A stretch of DNA of 64,000 nucleotides. It comes from Thelonectria olida. Lineage: Eukaryota; Ascomycota; Sordariomycetes; Hypocreales; Nectriaceae. Shown here piece by piece: positions 24,316-34,136 of this stretch. Location of the stretch: contig JAGPYM010000003.1 of assembly GCA_020736575.1 (NCBI GenBank), positions 1,860,001 to 1,924,000 of the forward strand, given 5' to 3'. The first letter of the stretch is position 1. Each line of letters begins with the position of its first letter. Made by a program: the position numbers and the translations under genes. The notes beneath the pieces were generated by a model that did not search any database, was not told the origin of the DNA, and saw nothing but the letters and a program-made list of their open reading frames with translations.

Positions 24316-25927
24316 TCACTTGGTTCCGTTCACCTTCTTCTTGCCCTCCTGGCTCACAGCGTCCACTCCCGCGTTGAGCTTGCCAAACTGCCACTCAGGC
24401 AGCGTGATTCCCGTCTGCTCGTTGATGGTCGTCATGAGAGGAGGCAGCATCTGGTAGACGTTGCGCATGGTGTCGGTAGCCTCGTTGCCCTGACCCTGGC
24501 TGCCCGTGTTCCAGACGCTGATCTTGGGCTCGAGACCCTTGATGGCCGTGGCGTTGGCCTTGGCCAGCTCCACGTAGGTGCCCTTCTCAATCATCATGTA
24601 CTGCAGCAGACCGGCAGGACCGCCAAAGGCGTGCGACAGCTTGCCGTAGGCGTCGGCCATGGCGGCAATACCCTCGGCCTCCTTGAGCTTGGCGTTGAGC
24701 TCGGCCTCGGCGCGCTGCTGGGCAGCATAGGCCCAAGCCTCGGCGTCGTTGCGAGTCTTGTAGGCGAGGGCATCTGTGTTCTTGGTCGTCTGGTTGTAAT
24801 TGGCTTCGGCCTTGGCCACTGCGTCAATCTTGCATTGATAAGCAGCCGCGTCCGCTCGGCGCTGGCTTGCTTCCTGGTTTGCACGAGCCTCTGCCTCAAC
24901 CTCGTAGGCGGCAGCGTCAGCGGCTTGTTGCTTGCTCTCACGCGCAATCGTAGCCTTGGTCACATCGGTTGCACGAAGACGTTCCAGCTCGGCGCCGGCG
25001 CGCTTCAGCTCGACCTCCTTCTTGAGATCCTCGTCCCTGGACTCGAGAGCACGTTGGGCGGTGACGCGAGCAATATCGACATCGCGGTTCAACTCGGTAC
25101 GCCTGGTGTCGAGGTGAGCCTCAGCCTGGGCGCGCTCGATGTCTCTGTCCGTCTTCTGGACAGCAGTCTGGGCGTTGATCTTGGCAATCTCTCGCTCCTG
25201 CTCACCCTTTCGCTGGGCTTCTCCGACGTTTCCACGGAGCTGAGCCTCGGCGACATCGATACGGGCCTGGTTGGTCGCAGACTCGTGAGCCTTGCGCGAG
25301 AGCGACTCGAAATACTTTGAGGATGGCGCATCCTTGAGCTCCTTCACGTTACAGTTGAAGATGCGAAGGCCAAACTTGGAGAGCTCGCCCTGGATGTTGC
25401 GGAAGACACGCTTCTTGAAGACCTCTCGCTCGCTAAAGATCTCCTCCATGGTCATGCTGGAGACCAGGACACGAGTTTCGCCCTCGATGATGCCCTTGAC
25501 AATGTTCTCAAGGTGCAGGCGCTGGTCTGAACGCTTGGAGGAGCCCTCTGAGTCGGCCAAGAGCATGGCGTACTTCATCAGGGCATCGCCACGGTCCTCG
25601 AGGTGGACAGCTTCCTCATCGTCAACGACGCCATCACGAGTGTTGGCGCCGCGCTGGTTGACGTCGGGACCGACTGTGAAGATGACGGGAATGTTCAACT
25701 GAAGCTTCTCCCGGGTCATGGCTTGCAAGTCCATGGCATAGTCGTGGGGTTGAACGCTATGGGGGGTGTTAGTCCAAGTCACAACGGAGCGCGTGGAGGA
25801 GTACTCACGAGAATCTGGTACAGCGCTGGAAAGGCCATACCCATGCTGCCTTTGTGATTTTGACATTCTCGATGCTCATGCCAGTGATGGCGAGGTACTC
25901 ATCAGGGCTGGAGACCTTGTACGACAT
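24316..25927 (-). CDS. floA: Flotillin/reggie family membrane-scaffold protein
   Basis: Two exons (25927-25809, 25756-24316) encode 519 residues. The N-terminus [16 protein letters not shown] begins an SPFH (band 7) domain, which includes [22 protein letters not shown] and a segment on induction of ISSM-type [16 protein letters not shown]. The second half is a long coiled coil rich in Glu-Ala repeats ([20 protein letters not shown]), typical of flotillins. The C-terminus has [11 protein letters not shown]. Flotillins form ring-like scaffolds at sterol-rich plasma-membrane domains. In Aspergillus, FloA marks such domains along hyphae. There is no signal peptide or transmembrane span, so hydrophobic hairpins or acylation probably anchor it. 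The length and domain order are normal. Confidence 0.93.
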
Positions 25928-27071
25928 GGTTGCGGTTGGTGTGTATTAGTGTGAATGTATTGGGTGTCAATGATTGAATGTGTCGATTCGAACGAAAGAC
26001 GACAAATTGTATATGGATGACTTAGACACGAACCATAAGGCCCGAGGAATCATGCACTTATATATTCAAATGCCTCTCAACATCCTTGTCTTATTGTTGC
26101 ATGTCAGGCACACGCGAGTCTTCCCCTCGCCCAAATGAGTTTGCCTTGGCGGGCGGGGGCAGTGTCAGGCTGAGCCCCAAAGGCTCCTCAAGGCTTCTCA
26201 ACCACCAAATGAACTGTCTAGTCTTGCCGACCGTCTGTGCCTCAGCATATAAGATTGATCTCGTGATTGATCCGATGGGACTTCAGGCAGCCGAATTTAT
26301 TATGGTTTGCCACCAATATGGCAGAAAACAGCATTGAGCCGTGGTGGAAGTTGCCCCCTTGAGATCGACGCGACCATTATGGCGATGCCATTCCTTTGGG
26401 CGTGTTGCTTGTTGGCTGGGGCCAAGACGATGCCGACAGCCGCCGTCGTTCGGTCGACGAAAGTCGTTGGTCTCTTGGGTAGGCGAACTGCGTTGTTACC
26501 CAACCATGGCTCGCATTGGTCACCACGATGGGACAGAAATCATGCTGGGATCTACCTACGTAGGATCTAGGTATGTGGTTATTCCCGTGTGGTCCGAGTT
26601 TGTCTTTGACTAAGGTAGGTACCTTCGCAGGAGCGACCCGTGTTCCCACAGTGCTCTTCGCACTCCATATCACTTAGACGGCAGTTAAGAATCACTTTTA
26701 GGTGCAAACATCGCCTTTGGCCGCCCTCCGCATGATATTGATCGCAAACGCACTATATAAAAACGGGGGCGTCCCGCAAACGCACCTAGGTAAGTATACA
26801 TAATTCAGATAAGACTGTGCATTGCTCAGATAAGGCTGTACATAATTTACTACTCACATTCGAGGTCCAGGGCAAGTTTCAGTTGTGTAACATGTTGGTT
26901 GACCTGCACTTCTCGTTGAAAATATTATCTATTGGTTGATCTAAGCTATTCATTAGTGACTGTTGTGACTGTGCGAGGAACAGTACGAACAGCCCTTGTA
27001 AACATACATCTATATATCTCATTCATAAGAGGTATCGAGCTCTAGCAAGAAGGCGCAGTAAGCGCGAGCCT
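25928..27071. other. Intergenic region, flotillin promoter side
   Basis: This 1.1-kb region lies between two minus-strand genes. It carries AGGTAGGTACCTT-type motifs at 26551-26573 and 26612-26625 and CACCTAGGTA at 26783-26792. Short frames look random. No gene was identified. Confidence 0.45.
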
Positions 27072-28215
27072 TCAGAAGCTGGCACCGAGCTTGTCGGAGA
27101 GGGCCTTCTCGGTCTTAACAAAGACAGCATCGGGGGGAGGGGTGGCGTCGAGCTTGACGACCTTGCCCTCCTTGTCAAAGTACTCAACGACGGGCATGCT
27201 GGTCTCGATGAAAGTTCGGAAGCGCTTGCGGATGCTCTCGGCGTTGTCGTCGGAGCGGCCAGATGTCTTGCCACGTTCAAGGAGACGCTGTTCCATGACG
27301 TCCTCGGGGCAGTCGAAGAAGAGGACCATCTTGGCGGGGCAGACGGACTCCTCAAACTTGACAGCCTGGTCCATCTTGCGAGGGAAACCGTCGATGAGGA
27401 AGCGTCCCTTCTTGGAGCCAGTCTTCTCGAGGGTCTCGGTCATGGCGTTCTCAAGCAGCTTGATGGTGACCTCCATGGGAACAATCAAGCCATTCTTGAT
27501 GTAATCCTTGATAAGTTCGCCGAACTCGGAGCCGGGGCGCTGCTGCTCAGCGCGCAAGAGGTCACCGGCCGAGAGGTGGGTGAAGCCGTGCTGCTCGACT
27601 AGCTTCGAGCACTGAGTGCCCTTGCCGGCGCCAGGGCCGCCGAGAACGAAGACGACGGTCACATCGGCGGAGTCGAAGACGGGAGTAGACTTGGCGGGCT
27701 CAGGAAGTTGGCCAGCAGAGGCCGGGGCATCAATTTGGTGAGGCATGTCTGTAGACAGCGGGATTTTGTTAGTGATGCAGCTTTGGACGACATGTGAAAT
27801 CAGGGGGGTTATGGGAGGTATAAATGGAAGGGGACACGTCAAAGAAGTATCGTCGCAGGCCCTTGGAAGGGTGGTCCTGCCGAGGCGCTTGGATCGCTGC
27901 ATCGACTGATATCTCGGGTAGGGCCATGGGAGAGCAGGGCATATCTCTGACGAGGTGGAGGGGAAAAGCGGGCGAGAAGCAAAGCGTACCTTTGCGGCGG
28001 TTGACGAGGCCCATGTAGCCCAGGGTTCCCAGACCGATGACTGCAATGAAAGGCCAGAACTTGACTTTGTCGTTGGGGCGAGGGGGCTGGGAGGAGTAGG
28101 CACGACGTTGTTGGCGGAACGATCGCGAGAAGGTCGATGATGAAGAGGAAGATCGAGTCGAGGTGCGAGCTGCAGCGGCGAATCGCGCCGATAGGGAGGT
28201 CATGCGGGCGGCCAT
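27072..28215 (-). CDS. ura6: UMP-CMP kinase (uridylate kinase) with N-terminal mitochondrial/membrane leader
   Basis: Two exons (28215-27990, 27748-27072) encode 300 residues. Exon 1 supplies only a leader: an Arg/Ser-rich amphipathic presequence and one membrane span (about 53-70, [18 protein letters not shown]). Exon 2 contains the complete kinase: P-loop GGPGAGKGT (112-120), [12 protein letters not shown]-binding helix, [12 protein letters not shown], and [14 protein letters not shown] lid. URA6 phosphorylates UMP and CMP in pyrimidine synthesis. The intron acceptor sits two bases before an in-frame ATG (residue 77), so a transcript starting downstream would make a cytosolic enzyme without the leader. 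The kinase identity is certain; dual targeting is inference. Confidence 0.94.
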
Positions 28216-29182
28216 TGTGACGTCGAGGTATGAGCAAAAAAACTGACAAAGCTAGCAACCACACGAGAGAGGCAGATGATGGGCGTAAAAAAGGCAATTG
28301 GGGTGAAGAGACGGAGCTGAAGAAGGCCGAAAAAAATGAGTGACGGGAAGTGAAGTTGAATGAAGATGGGAATTTTCGGAGTCGGTCCAGGAGGAGGTAA
28401 TTGTTGACCTTATTCGAAGCTTGGGGCCAAAAGTTTTGATTCCCCTCGACGGGTCACTTATCAGGGGTCACACAGTCCCTACTCTCTCCTTGTCTAGCTG
28501 CACAGTCTTATTGGTCCATTCAGGTGATAGGCTGCTATAGCTTCAGGGTATGTATGCTAGATTTTCGCAACCTAAGACAGCTCTCCTTGCACCCCTTACT
28601 TTAGTGGACGACGCACTGGACGACCTGGCTGACTAAGAAATAGATAACACTGTGAGAGACAGTGTGGAGACGAGACTGATAAGTGACCGAAGTGATCGAA
28701 ACTTTTGGCCCCAACCGTCCATTGATTGGCAAAACGTGATGCGGTTAGAGTGTGGAGGATCGCAGGGATGGCCTCGCCCGCTTACATACAGTTGGAATGC
28801 AGGAGGTTTCCGTCTTGGGCATGTTCAATCATGAACCGCCACGTGCCTGGACTATCTCACTATATTGATCAATTCGCCCTGCAAAATGCCTGGAGCTGCA
28901 CCGAAACAAACTCCAATGCGCAATGTGGAAATTGCCGGTGACTCCCAACCTCAGCTCGGGCTGTGGGGGGCCGCTAGATCACGAGGCGCAGCACCCAACA
29001 CAGCCAAGGCTGCATCTTTGAAGGCGGATCATTGGACTGATCATGTCAGCAGCATCACGCTGTTCACTTCTCGGGCGACATTACAGGCAGAACCTGATTT
29101 CTTGGCGGGGATGTGCGCATGAGGCGCCTTCTCTCTACCTTCATCAACAAACCACAGCATCAATTCTCATCACTTCATCATC
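28216..29182. promoter_or_regulatory. Divergent promoter region carrying a MITE-like insertion
   Basis: The region lies between ura6 (-) and the PPxY-protein gene (+). Its centre is occupied by the inverted-repeat element at 28421-28714, listed separately. The remaining DNA should hold both promoters. No gene was seen. Confidence 0.5.
28421..28714. mobile_element. MITE-like element with imperfect terminal inverted repeats
   Basis: The left end TTGGGGCCAAAAGTTTTGAT (28421-28440) matches the reverse complement of the right end (28695-28714) with one mismatch. A second inner block GGTCACTTATCAG (28451-28463) is matched exactly by CTGATAAGTGACC (28676-28688). The roughly 294-bp unit has no coding capacity, as expected of a miniature inverted-repeat element. 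No clear target-site duplication is visible at the ends, so family and mechanism are unknown. An alternative is a large imperfect regulatory palindrome. Confidence 0.55.
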
Positions 29183-29965
29183 ATGTCCAAGCAAAGCGAA
29201 AGCGTCAACAACGACGACCTTCCGCCGCCGCCATACTCATACTCGTCGCCATCCACGACGACAACAAACCCCTCGTATTCAGCCCAATTCGTGTCTTCTG
29301 TCCTCTCATCTCATCTGAATGGCCTCCCCGCCCGCATCTCATACGCCCGAGCTGCCCAAACTTCCGAGAGGATTGACCGAGATGGAGAGATTCTATCACT
29401 GCTGATTCCTCACATTGAGGACTTGATCCAGACCCTCACAACCATGAAACCGCCACCCAGTCGACTAGAAATGACCATGGTTCCTGGCGATGCTGTTGGA
29501 GAGGACTGGAGCTTCAGCGACGAGCATCGCATGCGCCGACTCGTCAAGATTTACGAGCCAAACAAAGGACAAGATGTCAAGGAAAAGGAGAAGCCAGCTC
29601 CAAGATACGATGAGTGGACATCGTGGGAAGACGACAATGCATCAAGTTCAAGCACAGCACTCTGGTGGCAAGACGACACAATGGCTTCTCGTCTTGCCAG
29701 ATACCTACAACCCGAACGACCCAAGCCCAAGTCTCAACCTCGGCCTGCTGAGAAGCCGCAAAAGACCAAAAAGGGATGGGGTAGCTTCTTGAAGAAGAAC
29801 GAGCCAGCGCCGGTATACCCCCCACCAGAGCCTCGGGTCGAAGACGAGGCCGTGACCTTCACCGTCAATGCAGAAGAGGTCACGTTTAGACGAGAGAACG
29901 AAATGGGCATATGGGAGAGCAAGACGGGATGGGGCTTGGTTGTGCGAATCCGGATCAAGCAGTGA
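29183..29965 (+). CDS. Conserved-type hypothetical protein with PPxY motif
   Basis: The single exon encodes 260 residues. The N-terminus contains DLPPPPYSY, a PPxY motif of the kind bound by WW-domain ubiquitin ligases such as Rsp5. A helical section follows (SSHLNGLPARISYARAAQ, then ILSLLIPHIEDLIQTL). After a charged, disordered middle comes KKGWGSFLKKNEPAPVYPPP, then a C-terminal beta-like section, EVTFRRENEMGIWESKTGW, ending in RIRIKQ. There is no signal peptide or membrane span. The family is not recognised. The order of disordered PPxY leader, helical block and terminal beta block suggests an adaptor-like protein, but this is inference. Codon use and composition are gene-like. Confidence 0.75.
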   Translation: MSKQSESVNNDDLPPPPYSYSSPSTTTTNPSYSAQFVSSVLSSHLNGLPARISYARAAQTSERIDRDGEILSLLIPHIEDLIQTLTTMKPPPSRLEMTMVPGDAVGEDWSFSDEHRMRRLVKIYEPNKGQDVKEKEKPAPRYDEWTSWEDDNASSSSTALWWQDDTMASRLARYLQPERPKPKSQPRPAEKPQKTKKGWGSFLKKNEPAPVYPPPEPRVEDEAVTFTVNAEEVTFRRENEMGIWESKTGWGLVVRIRIKQ

Positions 29966-30188
29966 TATAGACATGGAGGTTGCAGAGGATTCGGAGTTTG
30001 TCATGTTGTGCTCTGTTATACGTGTTAGGTTGCAAAGGCGTTGGGCTGTGCATCTATATGGTGCCATTTACTGATGAACGAGTCTCGAACGCTTCAAGTG
30101 GATGAATGATAAATACAATTACTTACCCAGGTGACTAGGTAATGTTTATATTATATACATCAATCACCCTCGAGAGCAAGATCTTAAG

Positions 30189-30238
30189 TATTTATTTATT
30201 TATCTATTTTATATGTATTTTATTTTATTTTATTTTAG
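30189..30238 (+). repeat. TTTA/TTTTA microsatellite
   Basis: Consecutive TTTA units grade into TTTTA units over about 50 bp. It lies in non-coding DNA between two plus-strand genes. Confidence 0.8.
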
Positions 30239-30774
30239 GCTAATTCTTCTTTTTACTTACTTAAGTTGGCCATATCTTAATTACCTACCTAAGTACTTGG
30301 TCTATTTTATTACTTGCATTCTTGCTGTGCTTCAGATGCTTAATGTACAATAACCCACGCTTCTGCCCCCCCAGATTCACAACGTGTCTCTCTGTGTCTC
30401 CCGAGACACTTCTGAATAATACGAATGCAGCATCAAAGACTTGCCCTGATGCTTCGCGTAACTTTCATCTCATAGTTAATCTAACACTCGTCTGCCAGCC
30501 GCTCCCATCCCCCGCAATCAAAACTCTCGTCGGCAATGTTTTTAATCTCCCTCAACGGCAGAGTTGATTGTGTCACATCTCACTCACTCTGCGTCGCACA
30601 AGAATAATTTCGAATTGTGTTTCTCTCCTAATCACTTTCATTTTCTTCCGGGACATCTTCGTAGTGTTGCAGATGAGTTGCGACTGAGTCACGCCGTCGG
30701 AATCCCCTCACCTCGGACCGATCCCCCACCTTCCTACAAAACATTTAGTACTCTCCAAGTCCATCGACATCTCC

Positions 30775-30799
30775 TTTTTTTTTTTTTTTTTTTTTTTTT
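30775..30799 (+). repeat. Uninterrupted run of 25 T followed by TTG repeats
   Basis: The run ends 39 bp upstream of the epimerase start and is followed by four GTT units. It is probably in the 5' untranslated leader or core promoter. Long T tracts exclude nucleosomes in fungal promoters. The exact length is prone to sequencing error. Confidence 0.75.
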
Positions 30800-30838
30800 G
30801 TTGTTGTTGTTCTGCTTTTCCTGTCTGTCCCTATCGCC

Positions 30839-31840
30839 ATGGCTTTCTACAATGTCCTCGTCACCGGCTCTTCCGGCCATCTTGGCACCGCTCTCATGCT
30901 CGCGCTGCCTGAGCTGGGCTTTCACCCTCTCGGAATTGACATCTCGCCTTCGGACAACACCCAGCACATAGGATCTATTGCCGATCGGGAATTCGTTGCC
31001 TCAATCTTCCAAAACAACCCCATTCGACATGTCCTTCACGCCGCCACGCTTCATAAGCCTCACGTTGGCAGCCACACCAAGCAGGACTTCATCAACACCA
31101 ACATCACTGGCACCTTAGTCCTGCTCGAGGAGGCCGCAAAGCTCGTCGACTTGGAGAGCTTCGTCTTCTTCAGCACCACTAGTACCTTCGGAGCTGCTCT
31201 GAGCCCCAAGCCCGGAAGTCCTGCCGCCTGGATCGACGAGTCCGTCGTCCCTATTCCCAAGAATATCTATGGCGCCACAAAGTGCTCAGCCGAAGACGTG
31301 TGTTTCCTGGTCCACAAGGAGACCAGCATGCCAATCCTCGTCCTACGCACCAGCCGCTTTTTTCCCGAGCAGGATGACGACGAAGACCGACGGGCTTCCC
31401 TTGTTGACGACAACCTTAAAGTCTTGGAGCTCTCGTACCGCAGATGCGACATTGAGGATATTGTCCGCGCCGCTGTCTGTTCCATGAGCAAGGCCAAGGA
31501 GATTGGATGGGGAAAGTACATTATCAGTGCACCACCTCCGTTCAAGAACGATGCCGAGACGCTCGAAAAGCTGGATAGCGCTCCCAAGGAGGTCTTCGAG
31601 GCCATCTCGCCGGCCTGTGCCAAGGTATTCAAGGACTTGAACTGGGGCTTCTTGTCTCGCATCGATCGCGTTTACGACTCGAGCAAGGTGGTTCGAGAGT
31701 TGGGGTGGGAGCCTGTCTACACGTTTGACAGGGTCATTGAGTTGCTTGGGCAGGGAAAGCCGTGGAAGAGCGAGTTGACTGCCAAGGTGGGAAAGAAAGG
31801 ATACCACGCTGTCAGTACCGGTGTGTATACGGTGCGATGA
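30839..31840 (+). CDS. NAD(P)-dependent epimerase/dehydratase-like protein (extended SDR)
   Basis: The single exon encodes 333 residues. The N-terminal Rossmann motif is TGSSGHLG, close to the TGxxGxxG of extended short-chain dehydrogenases. The catalytic pair reads YGATK (in NIYGATKCSAED), preceded by the serine-rich FFSTTSTFG. LRTSRFFPEQDDDED marks the substrate-side insertion. The C-terminus has YDSSKVVRELGWEPVYTFD, a motif seen in sugar-nucleotide epimerase relatives. The substrate is not determined. There is no signal peptide or transmembrane segment, so it is cytosolic. The leader contains a run of 25 T bases. It converges with the Met22-type phosphatase gene, with 39 bp between the stop codons. 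Confidence 0.88.
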   Translation: MAFYNVLVTGSSGHLGTALMLALPELGFHPLGIDISPSDNTQHIGSIADREFVASIFQNNPIRHVLHAATLHKPHVGSHTKQDFINTNITGTLVLLEEAAKLVDLESFVFFSTTSTFGAALSPKPGSPAAWIDESVVPIPKNIYGATKCSAEDVCFLVHKETSMPILVLRTSRFFPEQDDDEDRRASLVDDNLKVLELSYRRCDIEDIVRAAVCSMSKAKEIGWGKYIISAPPPFKNDAETLEKLDSAPKEVFEAISPACAKVFKDLNWGFLSRIDRVYDSSKVVRELGWEPVYTFDRVIELLGQGKPWKSELTAKVGKKGYHAVSTGVYTVR

Positions 31841-31879
31841 TGGGATGGGTAGACAATGGAACGTGTATCACTCTAGTCT

Positions 31880-32944
31880 TTAATGCTCTGATGCTAAAAA
31901 CTCTTGTTTCCCCTGCTCATGAAGGACGTCACGAACCGTCTGTAGAACACGTCCGTGAAGGTCTGCCGGAGCTGCCACAAACCCAAAGTTGTTGCATATC
32001 TTTCTCCCCGCCGTCAAGTCGATGGGGTTGCCGTGTACATCTGTGATCATGCCGCCAGCCTCCTCGAATAACAACATGGCGCCTGCGTGGTCCCAGGCTT
32101 TTGCATAGCGGTCTCTGCGCTTGTACACCCAGACGGTGGTGTTTCCAAGGCCCATTGCGAGTACCGCCCAGCGGAGGACCCAAGGTACAAGGTCGCAGCC
32201 GGGATAGGGGGCGTTGAGTCGGTCTGCGACAATCTCATGGATGCCGTCGAGGGCGGAGTCGACGATGTTGGCACAGGTGACGAAGCGTACGTCTTGGCCC
32301 GTGGTGTGGCGAGAGAGTTTTTTTGCGTTGCTGTCATTCATGGTTCGGACAAAGGCTCCATGGTTCTTGACGGCGAAGAGGATGCATCCCTGACCAGCAG
32401 GGTCAATGTTTTCGTTGCGTAGTGGTGCGGTGGCGTTGATGGACATGTTGGGACAGGCCACGATGCCAGCCACTTGCTCTCCATCTAGCAAGAGGCCCAT
32501 GTTGATGGCATATAATTCTCCTCGTACGTATGTCTTGGTGCCGTCGATAGGATCAAAGACCCAGGTTCGTCCAGGTCCAGGGCTGCTTGAGCCGCACTCG
32601 TCAATGAGGTCACACATTTGCTCACGACTAGCGGGCAACTTGCAGCCAGCAGCACCTTCAACTCGAGTCAACAGTGACCATACCCTCTCCAAAAGGACGG
32701 GATTCTTTCTCAAGTCGCTGGCATCCTCCTCACCCACCGCTCGATCCTCAGGGAAGGCATGTTTGATGGTGGCGGCAAGTAGCGCTTGGACTGCGAAATC
32801 GGCCACCGTCACTGGACTGAGGTCTTCCTTTTCGATGACGCCTTTGTCCTTTGCAGAAACAATCGATTGACTCAACCGAGCTGCATTTTGTAGGGCCCCG
32901 ATGGCGACTGAGACTTCGCATGAGTACATGTACTGACTGTCCAT
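31880..32944 (-). CDS. met22: 3'(2'),5'-bisphosphate nucleotidase (Met22/Hal2)
   Basis: The single exon encodes 354 residues of the lithium-sensitive inositol monophosphatase superfamily. SPVTVADFAVQALL, VGEED and WVFDPIDGTKTYVRG supply the metal ligands, and WDHAGAMLLFEEAGG forms the second signature. The TKTYVRG version marks the Hal2/Met22 group, which removes the 3' phosphate from PAP and PAPS in sulfate assimilation and protects from PAP inhibition of RNA processing. The length agrees with the yeast enzyme (about 357). The start codon lies only about 110 bp from the divergent RPA1-like gene, so the promoters must overlap. Sodium or lithium sensitivity is expected from the family, not shown here. 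Confidence 0.95.
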   Translation of the reverse strand: MDSQYMYSCEVSVAIGALQNAARLSQSIVSAKDKGVIEKEDLSPVTVADFAVQALLAATIKHAFPEDRAVGEEDASDLRKNPVLLERVWSLLTRVEGAAGCKLPASREQMCDLIDECGSSSPGPGRTWVFDPIDGTKTYVRGELYAINMGLLLDGEQVAGIVACPNMSINATAPLRNENIDPAGQGCILFAVKNHGAFVRTMNDSNAKKLSRHTTGQDVRFVTCANIVDSALDGIHEIVADRLNAPYPGCDLVPWVLRWAVLAMGLGNTTVWVYKRRDRYAKAWDHAGAMLLFEEAGGMITDVHGNPIDLTAGRKICNNFGFVAAPADLHGRVLQTVRDVLHEQGKQEFLASEH

Positions 32945-33055
32945 ATTTAGGGTAAGTTGAAAAGTTCAAGCCGAGACCCGCTTGGAGAGATGCATACTTC
33001 GTGCAGGTACCAAGCCTCAACAAAATCCGCGCATCACGCTCAACACGCTGTTGAA

Positions 33056-34024
33056 ATGGCTGCGAATTCAGTGCTCGACGCTACGGCCGTTACGTATCTT
33101 GATGGACCATTTGAACTTGTGCCTGTGATTCGAGACATCCTACGAACCCATTACTGTGTTCCCGGCACCGTGTTCCTCGTCGAAGGCCTTGATCAAATCT
33201 CCGTCTCACGGTCAGGACGATGGCAAACCGTTCGGCTGCTTCTTGGCGACGGAGCCCTGTGCGTACAGGCTCTTTTGGCGGGGAGCATCCATCGGCTGGT
33301 GCAGACGGGAGAGGTTGCGATGGGATCGTACGTGCGGTGTGAGGACTTTGAGGTTAAGTGGAAACAGACGGATAATGGGGCTATGGTGTATCTGGTGATT
33401 GAGGATTTTGTCGCTGTTGGATGGAACGAGTCGTATCGAAGGCTTAAGCCCGCGATGACTGAAGAAGCGCTTCCAGAAAAGGCCCCAGACAAAGACCGAG
33501 ACGAAGATGAAGACGACCAATTTGAAGGCTTCGAGACCATGACGCATCCTGTCCGTCAAACCCCAAAAGAAACACCAAAGCTACCAGATCAACCCATCGC
33601 CCTCGCCCGCGACTGGCACGATCCCCAATCTCCCCTCAAGCTTACGACTCTACGATCCATCGCCCATCTTCCCTATGCCCAGAACTGGTCCTGCAACGTG
33701 CTCGCCATCGTCACGTCCCTGTCACCAGTGGAGCCGTCCAACCTCGCCCCGCACAAGCAACGAACAGCTCGACTCGCCGACCCGTCAACCTCGAAGCAAA
33801 TCCATCTGACTGTATTTCTCGATCCAGACGAATTTTCCCCTCGAGTTGGGAGCGCCGTCTTGCTCGTCGGTGTCAAGAATCATCGGTTCGACGGAGGAAG
33901 CCTTAAAAAGTACGCAAGCGATCGTCACCAAGATCGTTGGTGGTTTGAAAATCCTGTCGAGTTGAATTGGTGCGACATCAATGGCATCAAAGAATGGTGG
34001 GCGCAAATGGCAGATACAAAATGA
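33056..34024 (+). CDS. RPA1-like protein with two OB folds
   Basis: The single exon encodes 322 residues from ATG 33056; an in-frame ATG at 32990 would add 22. The first half resembles the RPA70 N-terminal OB fold: FLVEGLDQISVSRSGRWQTVRLLLGDG with CVQALLAGSIHRLVQTGEVAMGS. After an acidic linker (DKDRDEDEDDQFEGFE) a second fold resembles DNA-binding domain A of RPA1: SIAHLPYAQNWSCNVLAIVTS, HLTVFLDPDEF and VGVKNHRFDG, with aromatic residues typical of ssDNA-binding sites. It lacks the zinc finger and further folds of true RPA1, which is about 600 residues. It may therefore be a fungal paralogue working at ssDNA or telomeres. The function is inference and the family name is not known to me. Confidence 0.75.
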   Translation: MAANSVLDATAVTYLDGPFELVPVIRDILRTHYCVPGTVFLVEGLDQISVSRSGRWQTVRLLLGDGALCVQALLAGSIHRLVQTGEVAMGSYVRCEDFEVKWKQTDNGAMVYLVIEDFVAVGWNESYRRLKPAMTEEALPEKAPDKDRDEDEDDQFEGFETMTHPVRQTPKETPKLPDQPIALARDWHDPQSPLKLTTLRSIAHLPYAQNWSCNVLAIVTSLSPVEPSNLAPHKQRTARLADPSTSKQIHLTVFLDPDEFSPRVGSAVLLVGVKNHRFDGGSLKKYASDRHQDRWWFENPVELNWCDINGIKEWWAQMADTK

Positions 34025-34136
34025 ATCTTCTGCTTCTCAAGAAAGCTGAGGAAAGGTCCATGATCACATGATCTGTCTGGCATTAGTCCATGCAGCCTCA
34101 CCGTAGGGAAAGTGCAAACCTCCCTCCTCAAACATC

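Larger units (their letters stand above)
29966..30838. other. Intergenic region with TTTA and T tracts
   Basis: It contains the 3' flank of the PPxY gene, a TTTA/TTTTA microsatellite, a TACCTACCTAAGTAC motif near 30282-30296, and a C/T-rich 5' leader of the next gene with a long T run. Confidence 0.5.

Noticed and set aside
24298..25320. A 340-codon open frame on the plus strand opposite flotillin
   Set aside because: Leu/Gly/Val-rich composition mirrors the Glu/Ala-rich coiled coil of flotillin on the other strand; no independent evidence.
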